NCBI GenBank assembly: GCA_964630785.1
Contig: CAZVZG010000005.1
Location: forward strand, 1 to 64,000
Reading direction: 5' to 3'
DNA from: JADLCX01 sp964630785
Lineage (GTDB): Bacteria; Planctomycetota; Phycisphaerae; Phycisphaerales; UBA1924
Length of the DNA stretch: 64,000 nt
The notes below the pieces were generated by a model. The model did not search any database. It was given only the letters and a program-made list of their open reading frames with translations, and was not told the origin of the DNA. Positions 17,101 to 25,044 of the stretch are shown in pieces. Both the position numbers and the translations under genes were made by a program. The stretch's first letter is position 1. Every line of letters begins with the position of its first letter.

Positions 17101-19117
17101 GCAGAGCCACTCGGGCGCGGTGAGCGGGAGCACGCCCGCGGTGCTGTACACGTACGCCGGAACATCGACGTCGAACTACGTCCGCCGCACCAAAGTCGTC
17201 GGCGACGCCTCGACCGGGTACGACTACGGCGCGACGGGTGGGATCAACGACCGCCTCTCACGCGTCGAGTCGGTCTTCGACACCAACACCTCCGGCGTCA
17301 CCGCCGAGTACACCTACATCGGCGCGGCGAGCGCCGTGCGGTTGGACTTCGCCGAGCCGCAGGTGATGCTCGACCTGTGGGGCGGGACCAGCGGCACGTT
17401 CGATGGCCTCGACCTCTTCGGCCGGGTGATCGACCAGCGCTGGAAGTTTTATGGGGGAACTCCGGCGGATTTTGATCGCTATGAGTACGGCTACGACCGA
17501 AACTCGAACCGGCTGTGGAAGCAGAACATGGTCGCCACGACCGGGTTCGATGAGCAGTACACCGTTGATAATCTGAACCGCCTCACGCAGATGAAGCGCG
17601 GGACGCTCAACGGCAGCCATGTGATTCCGGGCACGCCCGTGAAGGAGCAGGATTGGAAGCTCGACCCGGTGGGGAACTGGAGTGAGTTCGTCGAGGATAC
17701 TTCCGGGACAGCGGTTCTTGACCAGACCCGTACCGCCAGCACGGTCAACGAGATCACGTCGATCGGGACCGGCACCGTGGGGTTGCCGGTGTGGGCGACG
17801 CCCAAGTACGACTCTGCGGGAAACATGGAAGCGTTCGTGAAACCGAGCGCCCTCACCGCGAACCTTACCGGCATCTACGACGCATGGAACCGGCTGGTTG
17901 CCGTCAAGGATGGCTCCAGCTTCGTCACCGAGTACGCCTACGACGGACTGCGGCGGCGGGTCGTGAAGAAGTCGTACACGGGTGGAACTCTCACCGAGAC
18001 CCGCGACTTCTACTTCAGTGACCAGTGGCAGGTGCTGGACGAAGCTGTCGGCGGGGCGACCGTGGAGTCTTACGCCTGGGGCGTGCGATACGTGGACGAA
18101 CTGCTCTGGCGATTCGACTCCACATGGAAGCGCATCTACGCCATGCAGGACGCCAACTTCAACTGCACGGCGATCTGCGATTCTAGCGGAAACATGCTCG
18201 AACGCTATCAGTTCGACCCCTACGGCAACCGCGTCGTCCTCAGCCCATCGTGGACCGTCATCTCGGCCTCCGCATACGATTGGACGGTCGCGCATCAAGG
18301 ACTGGCGTTTGAGACCGACATCGGTCTCTATAACTGCCGCAACCGCGTGTACTCACCGCTGCTGGCGGTGTGGTTGCAGCGGGATTCGCTGGGTTACGCG
18401 GACGGATTGAACCTGTATCTCAATCTTGGAAGCAACCCGATTGTGTACACAGACCCGAGTGGTACGATCATATTTATCATTATCGGCTGCATTGCGGCGG
18501 GGTGCATTTTGTTTGGCAGCGGCTGCGCAAGTCAACCGACGAGTCCGACGCAACCGCCACATCGAGCGCCAGATCCAGTAATTGACAAATCATGCAAATC
18601 TAATCCGCTCTCTGATTGCAAGGATAATTCACTCGTCAAAGCCGCGCTTGAGCGATACTACACCGACTGCGCATCGAGCTCGCGAGGCGCATTGAAGATC
18701 GTTTGCACTGACAGGAATAGTTTTACTTGCAACGAAAACACCGTTCGATACGACGGCTCAGGATGCGGTTCTTTGGCGCATGAAATCATTCATGCAGCCG
18801 ACGACTGCAAGAATGACGACAAATGCACTCTTTTCGATCCCGGAAATCAAGAGCCATACTGCAAACACGAAATGTGCACAGAGGCAAGAGCGACGACGCG
18901 TGCCTCGTGTTGTGATCCAAATAATCCTTGGCGCAAAGGAAAGTCATGGGCCGAATGCGTAGAGGCACTTCGCAACTGGTATCTCGATAACGGGGACACC
19001 ATCGGCTGCAAAGGTGTTAGCAGAGCCGATCGCCTTGCTGCTTGGAATAAGTGTGCCCCGGCAAATCTGACCGAAGCCAAGGCGTGTAACGGTACGATCC
19101 CCGTGATTGGGCAGTAG
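14124..19117 (+). pseudogene. RHS/YD-repeat protein, C-terminal part with metallopeptidase-like toxin tip
   Basis: This is the main body of the split RHS gene. It holds many YD repeats ('YDxxGRxxxxxD' forms such as 'YDDQGRPTQTLG', 'YDKLGRLVSDT'), then the core-closing region 'RYQFDPYGNRVVLSP', 'YNCRNRVYSPLLAVWLQRD' and 'YTDPSG' where the variable tip begins (~18460). The tip has a hydrophobic segment ('IIFIIIGCIAAGCILF', ~residues 1792-1813 of the intact protein), many Cys, and HEIIH at 18779-18793 (His1897 of the intact protein) in 'SLAHEIIHAADDC', a zinc metallopeptidase motif. Tip DNA is clearly less GC-rich than the core. The frame is open upstream to 13034, but that part is antisense of the IS. 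Without the N-terminal half a start would have to be internal. Confidence 0.85.
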
Positions 19118-19135
19118 CAACGACAGGAGATCAGC

Positions 19136-19846
19136 ATGAGGCACAATGACAATTGCCATCAACGCATCTGGCTGTCACGTCGCTGGCACCTGCTGTGCGG
19201 ATCAGTCATTGCTGCGATTGTCCTTGGGATGACTATTGCCGCGATTCAGCCTGATCAAGTTGCCCTCAGAAAAACTAGCTCGCCGGGAAAGCTCGCGGCA
19301 TCGGCCATCAGGGCGCTGCTAGCTGAACACGTCGAGAGCAATGCATACCAGACCATGATGAGTGCTCGCCACAACATCATCAAAGATGGGAGAACGCCAA
19401 TGCAGGACTCCTACCTAGCCTGGTTAGCTGCCAAGCTTGTTCAACAAGCGGCGAAAGGACAACTGTTTGTTGGCGGTGGCGACAAGATATCACTTCGACT
19501 CACCTGGGATATGGGTGACAATGCATTTTGGTACGTCGGTCGCGTTTCTACTATCAAGCCTGATGGCTCGAAATCCGGATCCGGTGGTCCTTGGGTATTC
19601 TGGAAGTATCTTGGGGAGCGAGTGACGCCCAACGGCCCAGACGATAAACCTTCGGTAAGCGAGTACGAGCTTCCTTCTGTTTCAGAAGGCGATGTTATCG
19701 AGTTCGATCTGTATCGGTTGCCACGGAACAGCGTGGACATTGTGGAGAGGCTTGATCCTGTTGCCGCGATCGGTGACAATGCCGCACAAATAGTCCTGCG
19801 ACTTCCCCTTCCAGTGATCGTCGGTACGGACCCAGATTTGAAATGA
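19136..19846 (+). CDS. Candidate immunity protein for the RHS tip
   Basis: A 236-residue protein starts at an ATG 18 bp after the RHS stop, with a good AGGAGA site. Residues ~15-37 form one membrane helix ('WHLLCGSVIAAIVLGMTIAA'), leaving ~200 residues probably outside the cytoplasm. No known domain is recognised. GC content is low, like the RHS tip and unlike the core. Placement directly behind a toxin tip, matching base composition and a membrane-anchored periplasmic layout agree with an immunity protein that inhibits an incoming toxin. This is inferred from context. The gene ends 10 bp before remnants of an IS end. Confidence 0.5.
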   Translation: MRHNDNCHQRIWLSRRWHLLCGSVIAAIVLGMTIAAIQPDQVALRKTSSPGKLAASAIRALLAEHVESNAYQTMMSARHNIIKDGRTPMQDSYLAWLAAKLVQQAAKGQLFVGGGDKISLRLTWDMGDNAFWYVGRVSTIKPDGSKSGSGGPWVFWKYLGERVTPNGPDDKPSVSEYELPSVSEGDVIEFDLYRLPRNSVDIVERLDPVAAIGDNAAQIVLRLPLPVIVGTDPDLK

Positions 19847-19855
19847 TCGTCGTCC

Positions 19856-19884
19856 TGTACAAATATTCCGTCCGTGCACCGTCC
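19856..19884 (+). repeat. Extra copy of the IS left end
   Basis: The stretch 'TGTACAAATATTCCGTCC' followed by 'GTGCACCGTCC' repeats the left terminus of the adjacent IS, which itself starts at 19885 with 'TGTACAAGTATTCC'. The second IS copy (23103) starts 'TGTGCAAATATTCCGTCC'. In both copies the distance from this terminus to the end of the transposase gene region is identical when 19885 is used, so 19856-19884 is a duplicated terminus, perhaps from an earlier insertion and loss. Confidence 0.55.
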
Positions 19885-21210
19885 TGTACAAGTATTCCAT
19901 GTGCGTTCCGGCCGGGATTTCGAAGGGTAAACCGTGTCACGCGGCCTTCCGGTAGTAGTGCTTGATGACGCCGCCGAGCCGCTGTTTGCAGCGAATCTCG
20001 CGGGGCTCGACCGGCCCGGCGCGGACGGGCGGCTTCCGCCCCATCGGCGCGGCGAACTCCAAGGACGAGTGCGGCCGCTCTCGGTTGTGATAGTCGATGT
20101 ACTCCGACAGCAGGTGGTCCAGGTGCCGGGTCCCGAGCACGATGAAGTGGTTAAGGCACTCGACCTCGATGCTCTGGATGAGCCGCTCGACGTAGGCGTT
20201 CAGGTTGGGCGACCGGTGCGGCAGTTGCATGGTCTCAATTCCGACGTTGGCAAGTACCCTGGCGAAGGCGTCTTCTCCGACCCGGAACTTGTCGTCGCGG
20301 TCACGGAGCAGGAGCCCGGGCTTGGCCATCTCCCTCGGAACCGACGCGACGAACCGTTGCACGACTTGGGTGAACCAGTTCGCATCGGGGTTAGTGGTGC
20401 TGAGCGACACATGCGCCCTTCGCGTCCTGGGATGCACGAAGACCAGCGCGAAGGCGTACTTCATCCCCCTGGCCGTCAGCACACGCATCGTGAGGAAGTC
20501 GCAGGCCCAGAGCGTCTTCGCGTGGGCCTTGAGGAACTCGTCCCAGGTCCGCTCGCCACGCTCAGGACCGGTCGGCAGCCCGTTCTCCTTGAGGATGTTG
20601 ACGACCGTGGACCGCGAGACGCCGCCGATCCCCAGCTTCTTGAGCTCGCCGAGGATGCGCGTGTAGCCGAAGCCGGTCTCCCTGGCGATCCGCAGCACGA
20701 TCTTCCGAATGTCACCGGGCGTGCGCGGCCGCCCCGGCTTCTTCTTCGCGGACCGTTTTCGCTTCGGCCGTCGCTTCTTCGCCTCCCGCACCCATTTCAA
20801 GAAGGTCTCGGGCCTGACGATGGTGACCAGCGACCGGACGGCATTCCCCAGCGCTTTTCCCAGCCGGACCAGGCGGGCGCGCTCCGCCGGGGTGACCCGG
20901 ATCGGCCCCTTGATCCTGGCGCGGAGGACCTCGTTCTCGGCCTTGAGGAACTGGACCTGGCGGCGGAGGTCATCCCTGCTCGACCCGGCCAGAACCCTGA
21001 ACATGCGGTGGATGGGTGTGCTGGGCATCCTTCCTTGTATACTGGATCAGCGATGACAGCCGTCCCATTCATCTTCGCCCGGCCGGCCCCCGGTCCCCGC
21101 GAGGGATCGCCGCGCTCGCGCGGCGCTCTCAACCTGCTAACCGGAAGGTTGGAGTTCTTCGAGGTGCATGCGGTTAACGCCCCGAGAGCGCGGTACGGAG
21201 TATTTGCACA
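19885..21210 (-). mobile_element. Integrase-core IS, copy 1 (intact transposase)
   Basis: A 1.33-kb element with one transposase gene. The left end reads TGTACAAGTATTCC and the right end, on the complementary strand, TGTGCAAATACTCCG, so the termini are imperfect inverted repeats starting with TG and ending in CA as in IS3/IS481-type elements. Copy 2 at 23103-24424 is closely related over the whole length. The two copies also share 186 bp beyond the right end, so the repeated unit is larger than the IS itself. Confidence 0.75.
19937..21028 (-). CDS. Integrase-core (rve/DDE) transposase, copy 1
   Basis: 363 residues from the ATG at 21028. Residues ~15-60 start with a short coiled helix ('QVQFLKAENEVLRARI'), followed by a basic HTH/linker region ('KWVREAKKRRPKRKR', 'GYTRILGELKKLGIGGVS'). 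The rve domain spans ~155-310 with the DDE triad visible as Asp in 'WACDFLTMRV', Asp in 'LLLRDRDDKF' and Glu in 'YVERLIQSIEVE'. The C-terminus has the 'YHNRERPHSSL' tail shared by IS3/IS481 transposases. No frameshift is seen, so this copy may be active. Confidence 0.85.
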   Translation of the reverse strand: MPSTPIHRMFRVLAGSSRDDLRRQVQFLKAENEVLRARIKGPIRVTPAERARLVRLGKALGNAVRSLVTIVRPETFLKWVREAKKRRPKRKRSAKKKPGRPRTPGDIRKIVLRIARETGFGYTRILGELKKLGIGGVSRSTVVNILKENGLPTGPERGERTWDEFLKAHAKTLWACDFLTMRVLTARGMKYAFALVFVHPRTRRAHVSLSTTNPDANWFTQVVQRFVASVPREMAKPGLLLRDRDDKFRVGEDAFARVLANVGIETMQLPHRSPNLNAYVERLIQSIEVECLNHFIVLGTRHLDHLLSEYIDYHNRERPHSSLEFAAPMGRKPPVRAGPVEPREIRCKQRLGGVIKHYYRKAA

Positions 21211-21396
21211 CCGGCCCGGAGCCGAACGCGGATGGGAGCGGGCGGCGTCCGCCGCGTGCAAGGCCCCGCGGCGGACGCCGGTGACCCGCCGCCAACCGCG
21301 TTCCTGATAGCGCCAACCCTGTTAAACACGAGGATCTGCCGGAATGAGGGTGGCCGAGGCCGAGAGAGTGGGTTTGAAACGGTTCCGAACAGGGAG
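21211..21396. repeat. Shared 186-bp tail next to IS copy 1, with strong hairpin
   Basis: Sequence right of the IS end is repeated at 24425-24610 with scattered substitutions and both repeats stop at the same point, 'CCGAACAGGGAG'. It contains a 13-bp perfect stem (21244-21256 with 21267-21279, GGCGTCCGCCGCG and its complement) and no obvious gene except an ATG at 21344 whose frame runs into the orphan RHS segment. The shared end shows that the mobile unit includes this tail or that the two IS copies arose by duplication of a larger block. Confidence 0.7.
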
Positions 21397-22381
21397 GACC
21401 CGCGACTTCTACTTCAGCGACCAGTGGCAGGTGCTCAGCGAGGTCGTGGGCGGGACCGTTGACAAGACCTATGCGTGGGGCCTGCGGTACGTCGATGAAC
21501 TCCTCTGGCGCGTCGATCCGGCGTCGAAACGCCACTACGCGATGCAAGACGCCAACTTCAACTGCACGGCGATCTGTGATGCGTCAGGATCAGTGCTCGA
21601 ACGCTACCAGTTCGATCCGTACGGCAATCGCGTTGTCCTCAGCCCGTCGTGGACCATTATCTCGGCTTCCGCCTACGGCTGGACCGTCGCCCACCAGGGG
21701 CTGATGCTTGAGGTGGACGTCGGCCTCTACAACTGCCGCAACCGCGTCTACTCGCCAATGCTGGGGGTGTGGCTGCAGAGAGACCTGCTGGGGTATGTCG
21801 ATGGCACGAGCCTGTATTTATACGTCGATTCTGCTCCGCATCAGAGCACTGATCCTTCAGGGTTGTATTGCCTTGGGATCAAGTGCCAGCCCGAGCCACC
21901 GTACGATATCATGGATCCTGGTGGAACAAAGGATCCTCGGATTCTGCTCATCCCCATCGACATTGCTCGATGGTGGTGGCGGCATAGGCTTTGGCCGCTC
22001 AACTCTATCATTTGCAATAGTACAAGCGCACCAATTCTAGTGTGCTCCTCCGGGATGGCGTGCCTAGTTCTGCAGCCAGGAGAATGTACCTCTGAGTTGA
22101 TCGATGCCGGAGATTTCTGGTTTGACGGTCAAAATTGGTACAAGTGTGGTTTGGCCCGCTGTACCCCAACGGACGGGTCGCCTGGTCGGAAGCCATATGG
22201 CCCAATCGGAATCCCCGGACGGACTGGCGCCGACTGCGACGCTTACTGCCTTTCTTATCATGGGAGCTCATGCGAAAGCTACGCTATATGCATGCTCAAC
22301 TGTTTGGGAAATGGAGCTCCCCTACCGAGTTCCCCTGATCCAGGACGAGCTATCACGGGCGTTTTTCTGGGCCTGCCGTGA
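21344..22381 (+). CDS. Orphan RHS C-terminal cassette with alternative tip domain
   Basis: RHS-derived sequence starts abruptly at 21397 ('GACCCGCGACTTCTAC') and matches the end of the main RHS gene from 17998 for about 450 bp: 'RDFYFSDQWQVL', 'YAWGLRYVDELLWR', 'RYQFDPYGNRVVLSP', 'YNCRNRVYSPMLGVWLQRD'. After 'STDPSG' the tip differs completely: ~170 residues, Cys-rich ('CDAYCLSYHGSSCESYAIC'), with no motif I recognise. The ATG at 21344 lies in the repeat tail and adds ~18 non-RHS residues in frame, so a truncated protein could be made, but the cassette more likely serves as a silent tip for exchange with the main gene by recombination in the shared core. It overlaps the downstream partner gene. 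Confidence 0.75.
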   Translation: MRVAEAERVGLKRFRTGRTRDFYFSDQWQVLSEVVGGTVDKTYAWGLRYVDELLWRVDPASKRHYAMQDANFNCTAICDASGSVLERYQFDPYGNRVVLSPSWTIISASAYGWTVAHQGLMLEVDVGLYNCRNRVYSPMLGVWLQRDLLGYVDGTSLYLYVDSAPHQSTDPSGLYCLGIKCQPEPPYDIMDPGGTKDPRILLIPIDIARWWWRHRLWPLNSIICNSTSAPILVCSSGMACLVLQPGECTSELIDAGDFWFDGQNWYKCGLARCTPTDGSPGRKPYGPIGIPGRTGADCDAYCLSYHGSSCESYAICMLNCLGNGAPLPSSPDPGRAITGVFLGLP

Positions 22382-23142
22382 TGCGATCAAACATACATAA
22401 CTCGGCTTGTAGTCGATGTGGCTATGTTGTAAATTTGTCGATAGGAAGCACAGAGCAGGTTTGTCCAGAATGCGCTTGGCCACTCGCCCACTCGCTGCCA
22501 TGCGCTAATTTTTTTGAGTTCTCGGATCGTGGGGTGCTGACCTCCTTTGTTCGCACTGCAAGCGTGTCGCTCGGACACCGTCGGTTTTGGACATCGCTGG
22601 CAACATTAACACCCATGCGACCCGTCAGGCTAGTTGTTTTTGCCCTACTGGCGGTTACCGTCGTGTGTGCAAGCTTCTTGCTATTGATGGTTACAGAAGT
22701 CATTATGCATTTGGACATCATTCAATCGGCAGGCCTTGGTTCTCACCTGATTGATAGCCATACGATTGCCATTGCAATGCAGGCGGTGGCACTCTGCCTC
22801 TGTGAGTGGATTGCGGCGCTCCTGTTTGGCGCAACAATAGGCGTGTGGAGAGGATCGTCTCCCGCTCGCGTGATTCGGTGCGGAATCTATACGCTATCTG
22901 GTGTTAGCGTGGTATTGGTGTTATGGATGGCAGTTCGCATTGTCGTTGATATTGAGCAGTCTCGCCGTGGATATGACGATGCGTTGGAGGTGATAGTAGC
23001 ATGTGTTGAGATGGTATATGGTCATGCGATATCACCAATGTTGGTAGTTTGCGTATGGCTGACGTGGGTATGGTCCGCATATATTGCGGCGGGGCACCGT
23101 CCTGTGCAAATATTCCGTCCATGCGATCCATCTGGATTTTAG
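22381..23142 (+). CDS. Candidate immunity membrane protein with zinc-ribbon N-terminus
   Basis: About 253 residues, ATG at 22381 overlapping the cassette stop; a GTG at 22378 is also possible. An N-terminal zinc ribbon has two C-x-x-C knuckles ('CSRCG' and 'CPECA'), followed by four hydrophobic helices ('LVVFALLAVTVVCASFLLL', 'AVALCLCEWIAALLFG', 'YTLSGVSVVLVLWMAV', 'PMLVVCVWLTWVWSAYIAA'). The overlap with the orphan tip and the low GC content suggest a matched immunity protein. The last ~13 codons lie in the left end of IS copy 2, so the natural C-terminus has been replaced by the IS insertion. Confidence 0.5.
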   Translation: MRSNIHNSACSRCGYVVNLSIGSTEQVCPECAWPLAHSLPCANFFEFSDRGVLTSFVRTASVSLGHRRFWTSLATLTPMRPVRLVVFALLAVTVVCASFLLLMVTEVIMHLDIIQSAGLGSHLIDSHTIAIAMQAVALCLCEWIAALLFGATIGVWRGSSPARVIRCGIYTLSGVSVVLVLWMAVRIVVDIEQSRRGYDDALEVIVACVEMVYGHAISPMLVVCVWLTWVWSAYIAAGHRPVQIFRPCDPSGF

Positions 23143-24424
23143 GGGTGAGCCGTGTCACGCGGCCCTCCGGTAATAGTGCTTGATGACGCCGCCGAGCCGC
23201 TCCTTGCAGTGGACCTCGCGGGGCTCGACCGGCCCGGCGCGGACGGGCGGCTTCCGTCCCGTCGGCGTGGCGAAGTCGAGCGACGAGTGCGGGCGCTGGC
23301 GGTTGTGGTAGTCGATGTACTCCGACAGCAGATAGTCCAGGTGCCGGGTGCCGAGCACGATGAAGTGGTCGAGGCATTCGACCTCGATGCTCTGGATCAG
23401 GCGCTCGACATAGGCGTTGAGGTTGGGCGATCTGTACGGCAGCCGCATGGTCTCGATTCCCTTCCGGGCCAGCGCCGCGCCGAATGCCCCGCCCCCTACC
23501 CGGAACTTGTCATCTCGGTCGCGGAGCAAGAGTTGTGGTCTGGCCATGCCCTTCGGCATGGATACCACGAACCGTCGGACGACCTCCGTGAACCATGCGC
23601 CGTCCGGCGTGGTCGTGCTGGCCGAGACAATCGCCCGGCGCGTCTTGGGATGCACGAAGACCAGGGCGAAGGCGTACTTCAGACCCTTGCGTGTCAGCAC
23701 GCGCATCGTGAGGAAGTCGCAGGCCCACAAGGTCTTGGCGTGCGCCCTGAGGAACTCGTCCCAGGTCTGTTCGCCCCGCTCGGGTCCGGTCGGCAGCCCG
23801 TTCTCCTTGAGGATGTTGACGACCGTGGACCGCGAGACGCCGCCGATCCCCAGCTTCTTCAGTTCGCCGAGGATACGGTGTATCCGAAGCCGGTCTCGCG
23901 TGCGATCCGCAGCACGATCTTTCGAACCTGCTCCGCAGTGCGCGGGCGGCCCGGCCTCTTCTTCACGGATCGCCTCTGTTTCGGCCGCTTCTTCGCCTCG
24001 CGCACCCACTTCAAGAAGGTCTCAGGTCTGACGATGCTGACGAGCGACCGGATGGCCTTCCCCAGCGGTTTTCCCAGCCGGACCAGCCGGGCGTGTTCCG
24101 CTGGGGTGACCCGGATCGGCCCCTTGATCCTGGCGCGGAGCACCTCGTTCTCGGCCTTGAGGAACTGGACCTGGTGGCGGAGGTCGTCCCGGCTCGACCC
24201 GGCCAGAACCCTGAACAGGCGGTGGATGGGTGCGCTGGGCATCCTTCTTTGTATACTGGACCAGCGATGACCGCCGTCCCCTCCACCTTCGCCTGGCCGA
24301 CGGCCGCCCTCCGGACCCGGCCGATGCGCTCGCGCGGCGCTCTCAACCTATCAACCGGAAGGTCGGAGTTTTTCAAGGTGCATGTGGTTAACACCCCGAG
24401 AGAGCGGGACGGAGTATTTGCACA
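23103..24424 (-). mobile_element. Integrase-core IS, copy 2 (inactive)
   Basis: 1.32 kb, same orientation as copy 1. Ends are TGTGCAAATATTCCGTCC at the left and, complementary strand, TGTGCAAATACTCCGTCC at the right: an 18-bp inverted repeat with one mismatch. It interrupts the 3' end of the preceding membrane-protein gene. Together with copy 1 it brackets the orphan RHS cassette and its partner. Confidence 0.75.
23155..24242 (-). pseudogene. Integrase-core transposase, copy 2, one-base deletion
   Basis: Reads in one frame from the ATG at 24242 to about 23880 ('MPSAPIHRLFRVLAGSSRDD' to 'ETGFGYT') and in another from there to 23155 ('RILGELKKLGIGGVS' to 'VIKHYYRRAA'). Compared with copy 1, the segment encoding 'GFGYTRILGEL' has lost one base (copy 1 minus-strand 'GGCTACACGCGCATCC', copy 2 'GGATACACCGTATCC'). 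The catalytic triad residues are all still encoded downstream of the lesion. The protein differs from copy 1 at many positions, so the two copies are not a very recent duplication. Confidence 0.85.
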
Positions 24425-24610
24425 CCGGCCCGAGGCCGAACGGGGACGGGAGCGGGCGGCGTCTGCCGCGTGCCGAGCCCCGCGGCGGACGCCGGTGACC
24501 CGCCGCCAACCGCGTTCCTGATAGCGCCAAGCCTGTTAAACACAAGGATCGTCCCGAATGAGGGGTGCCGAGGCCGAGAGAGTGGGTTTGAAACGGTTCC
24601 GAACAGGGAG
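24425..24610. repeat. Shared 186-bp tail next to IS copy 2
   Basis: Partner of 21211-21396. The hairpin arms are kept with one change (GGCGTCTGCCGCG against CGCGGCGGACGCC). It ends 'CCGAACAGGGAG' at 24610, after which sequence is unrelated to the first copy. Confidence 0.7.
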
Positions 24611-25044
24611 CTCACGGCGGGGTCGTTTGGTTTACAGGCCGCCCGTTTCGCCCTTCGCGGCGGGTTGGCCAGAAAGCCCGCAGAATCCCGGCGGTTTGGC
24701 GATTACGGGGCTTGGCCCGTTGCGCTCTCGGTTCGAGACCGATTCAGAGGCCAACCGGTCAGGACACCGGGTGTCTCGGGATCAGTGCGTCGAAATCCTC
24801 TCGAACTCTCTGAGTCTCGGGTTGACGGGCGGAGGGGTTAACAGGGGCGTTCCGAGCGGGGGCCGGATGCGACGCAGTTTCGATCGGTGTGCATGTGGCG
24901 ATCGCCGCCGATCATGTCGGTCCCGGCGCGATCGTCGCAACGAGTTGCACAATCACCGCCCATTCGAGCCTTGAGGGCGTACGTGGAGCCGCGGCCTACC
25001 AGGCTGCTCGAGCTCGAACAACGCCTCCGCCGAAGCCCAGGCGG
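24611..25044. other. Intergenic stretch, no gene; possible diverged repeat
   Basis: No convincing ORF. The segment ~24630-24850 contains phrases such as 'GCGCTCTCGGTT' and 'CTCGAACTCTCTGAGT' that recur in similar order at 33830-33945 ('GCGCTCTCGGTT', 'CTCAAACTCTCTGACT'). This may be an old copy of an intergenic repeat. The right part lies behind the kinase stop and may hold its terminator, but no clear stem with a T run is seen. Confidence 0.4.
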
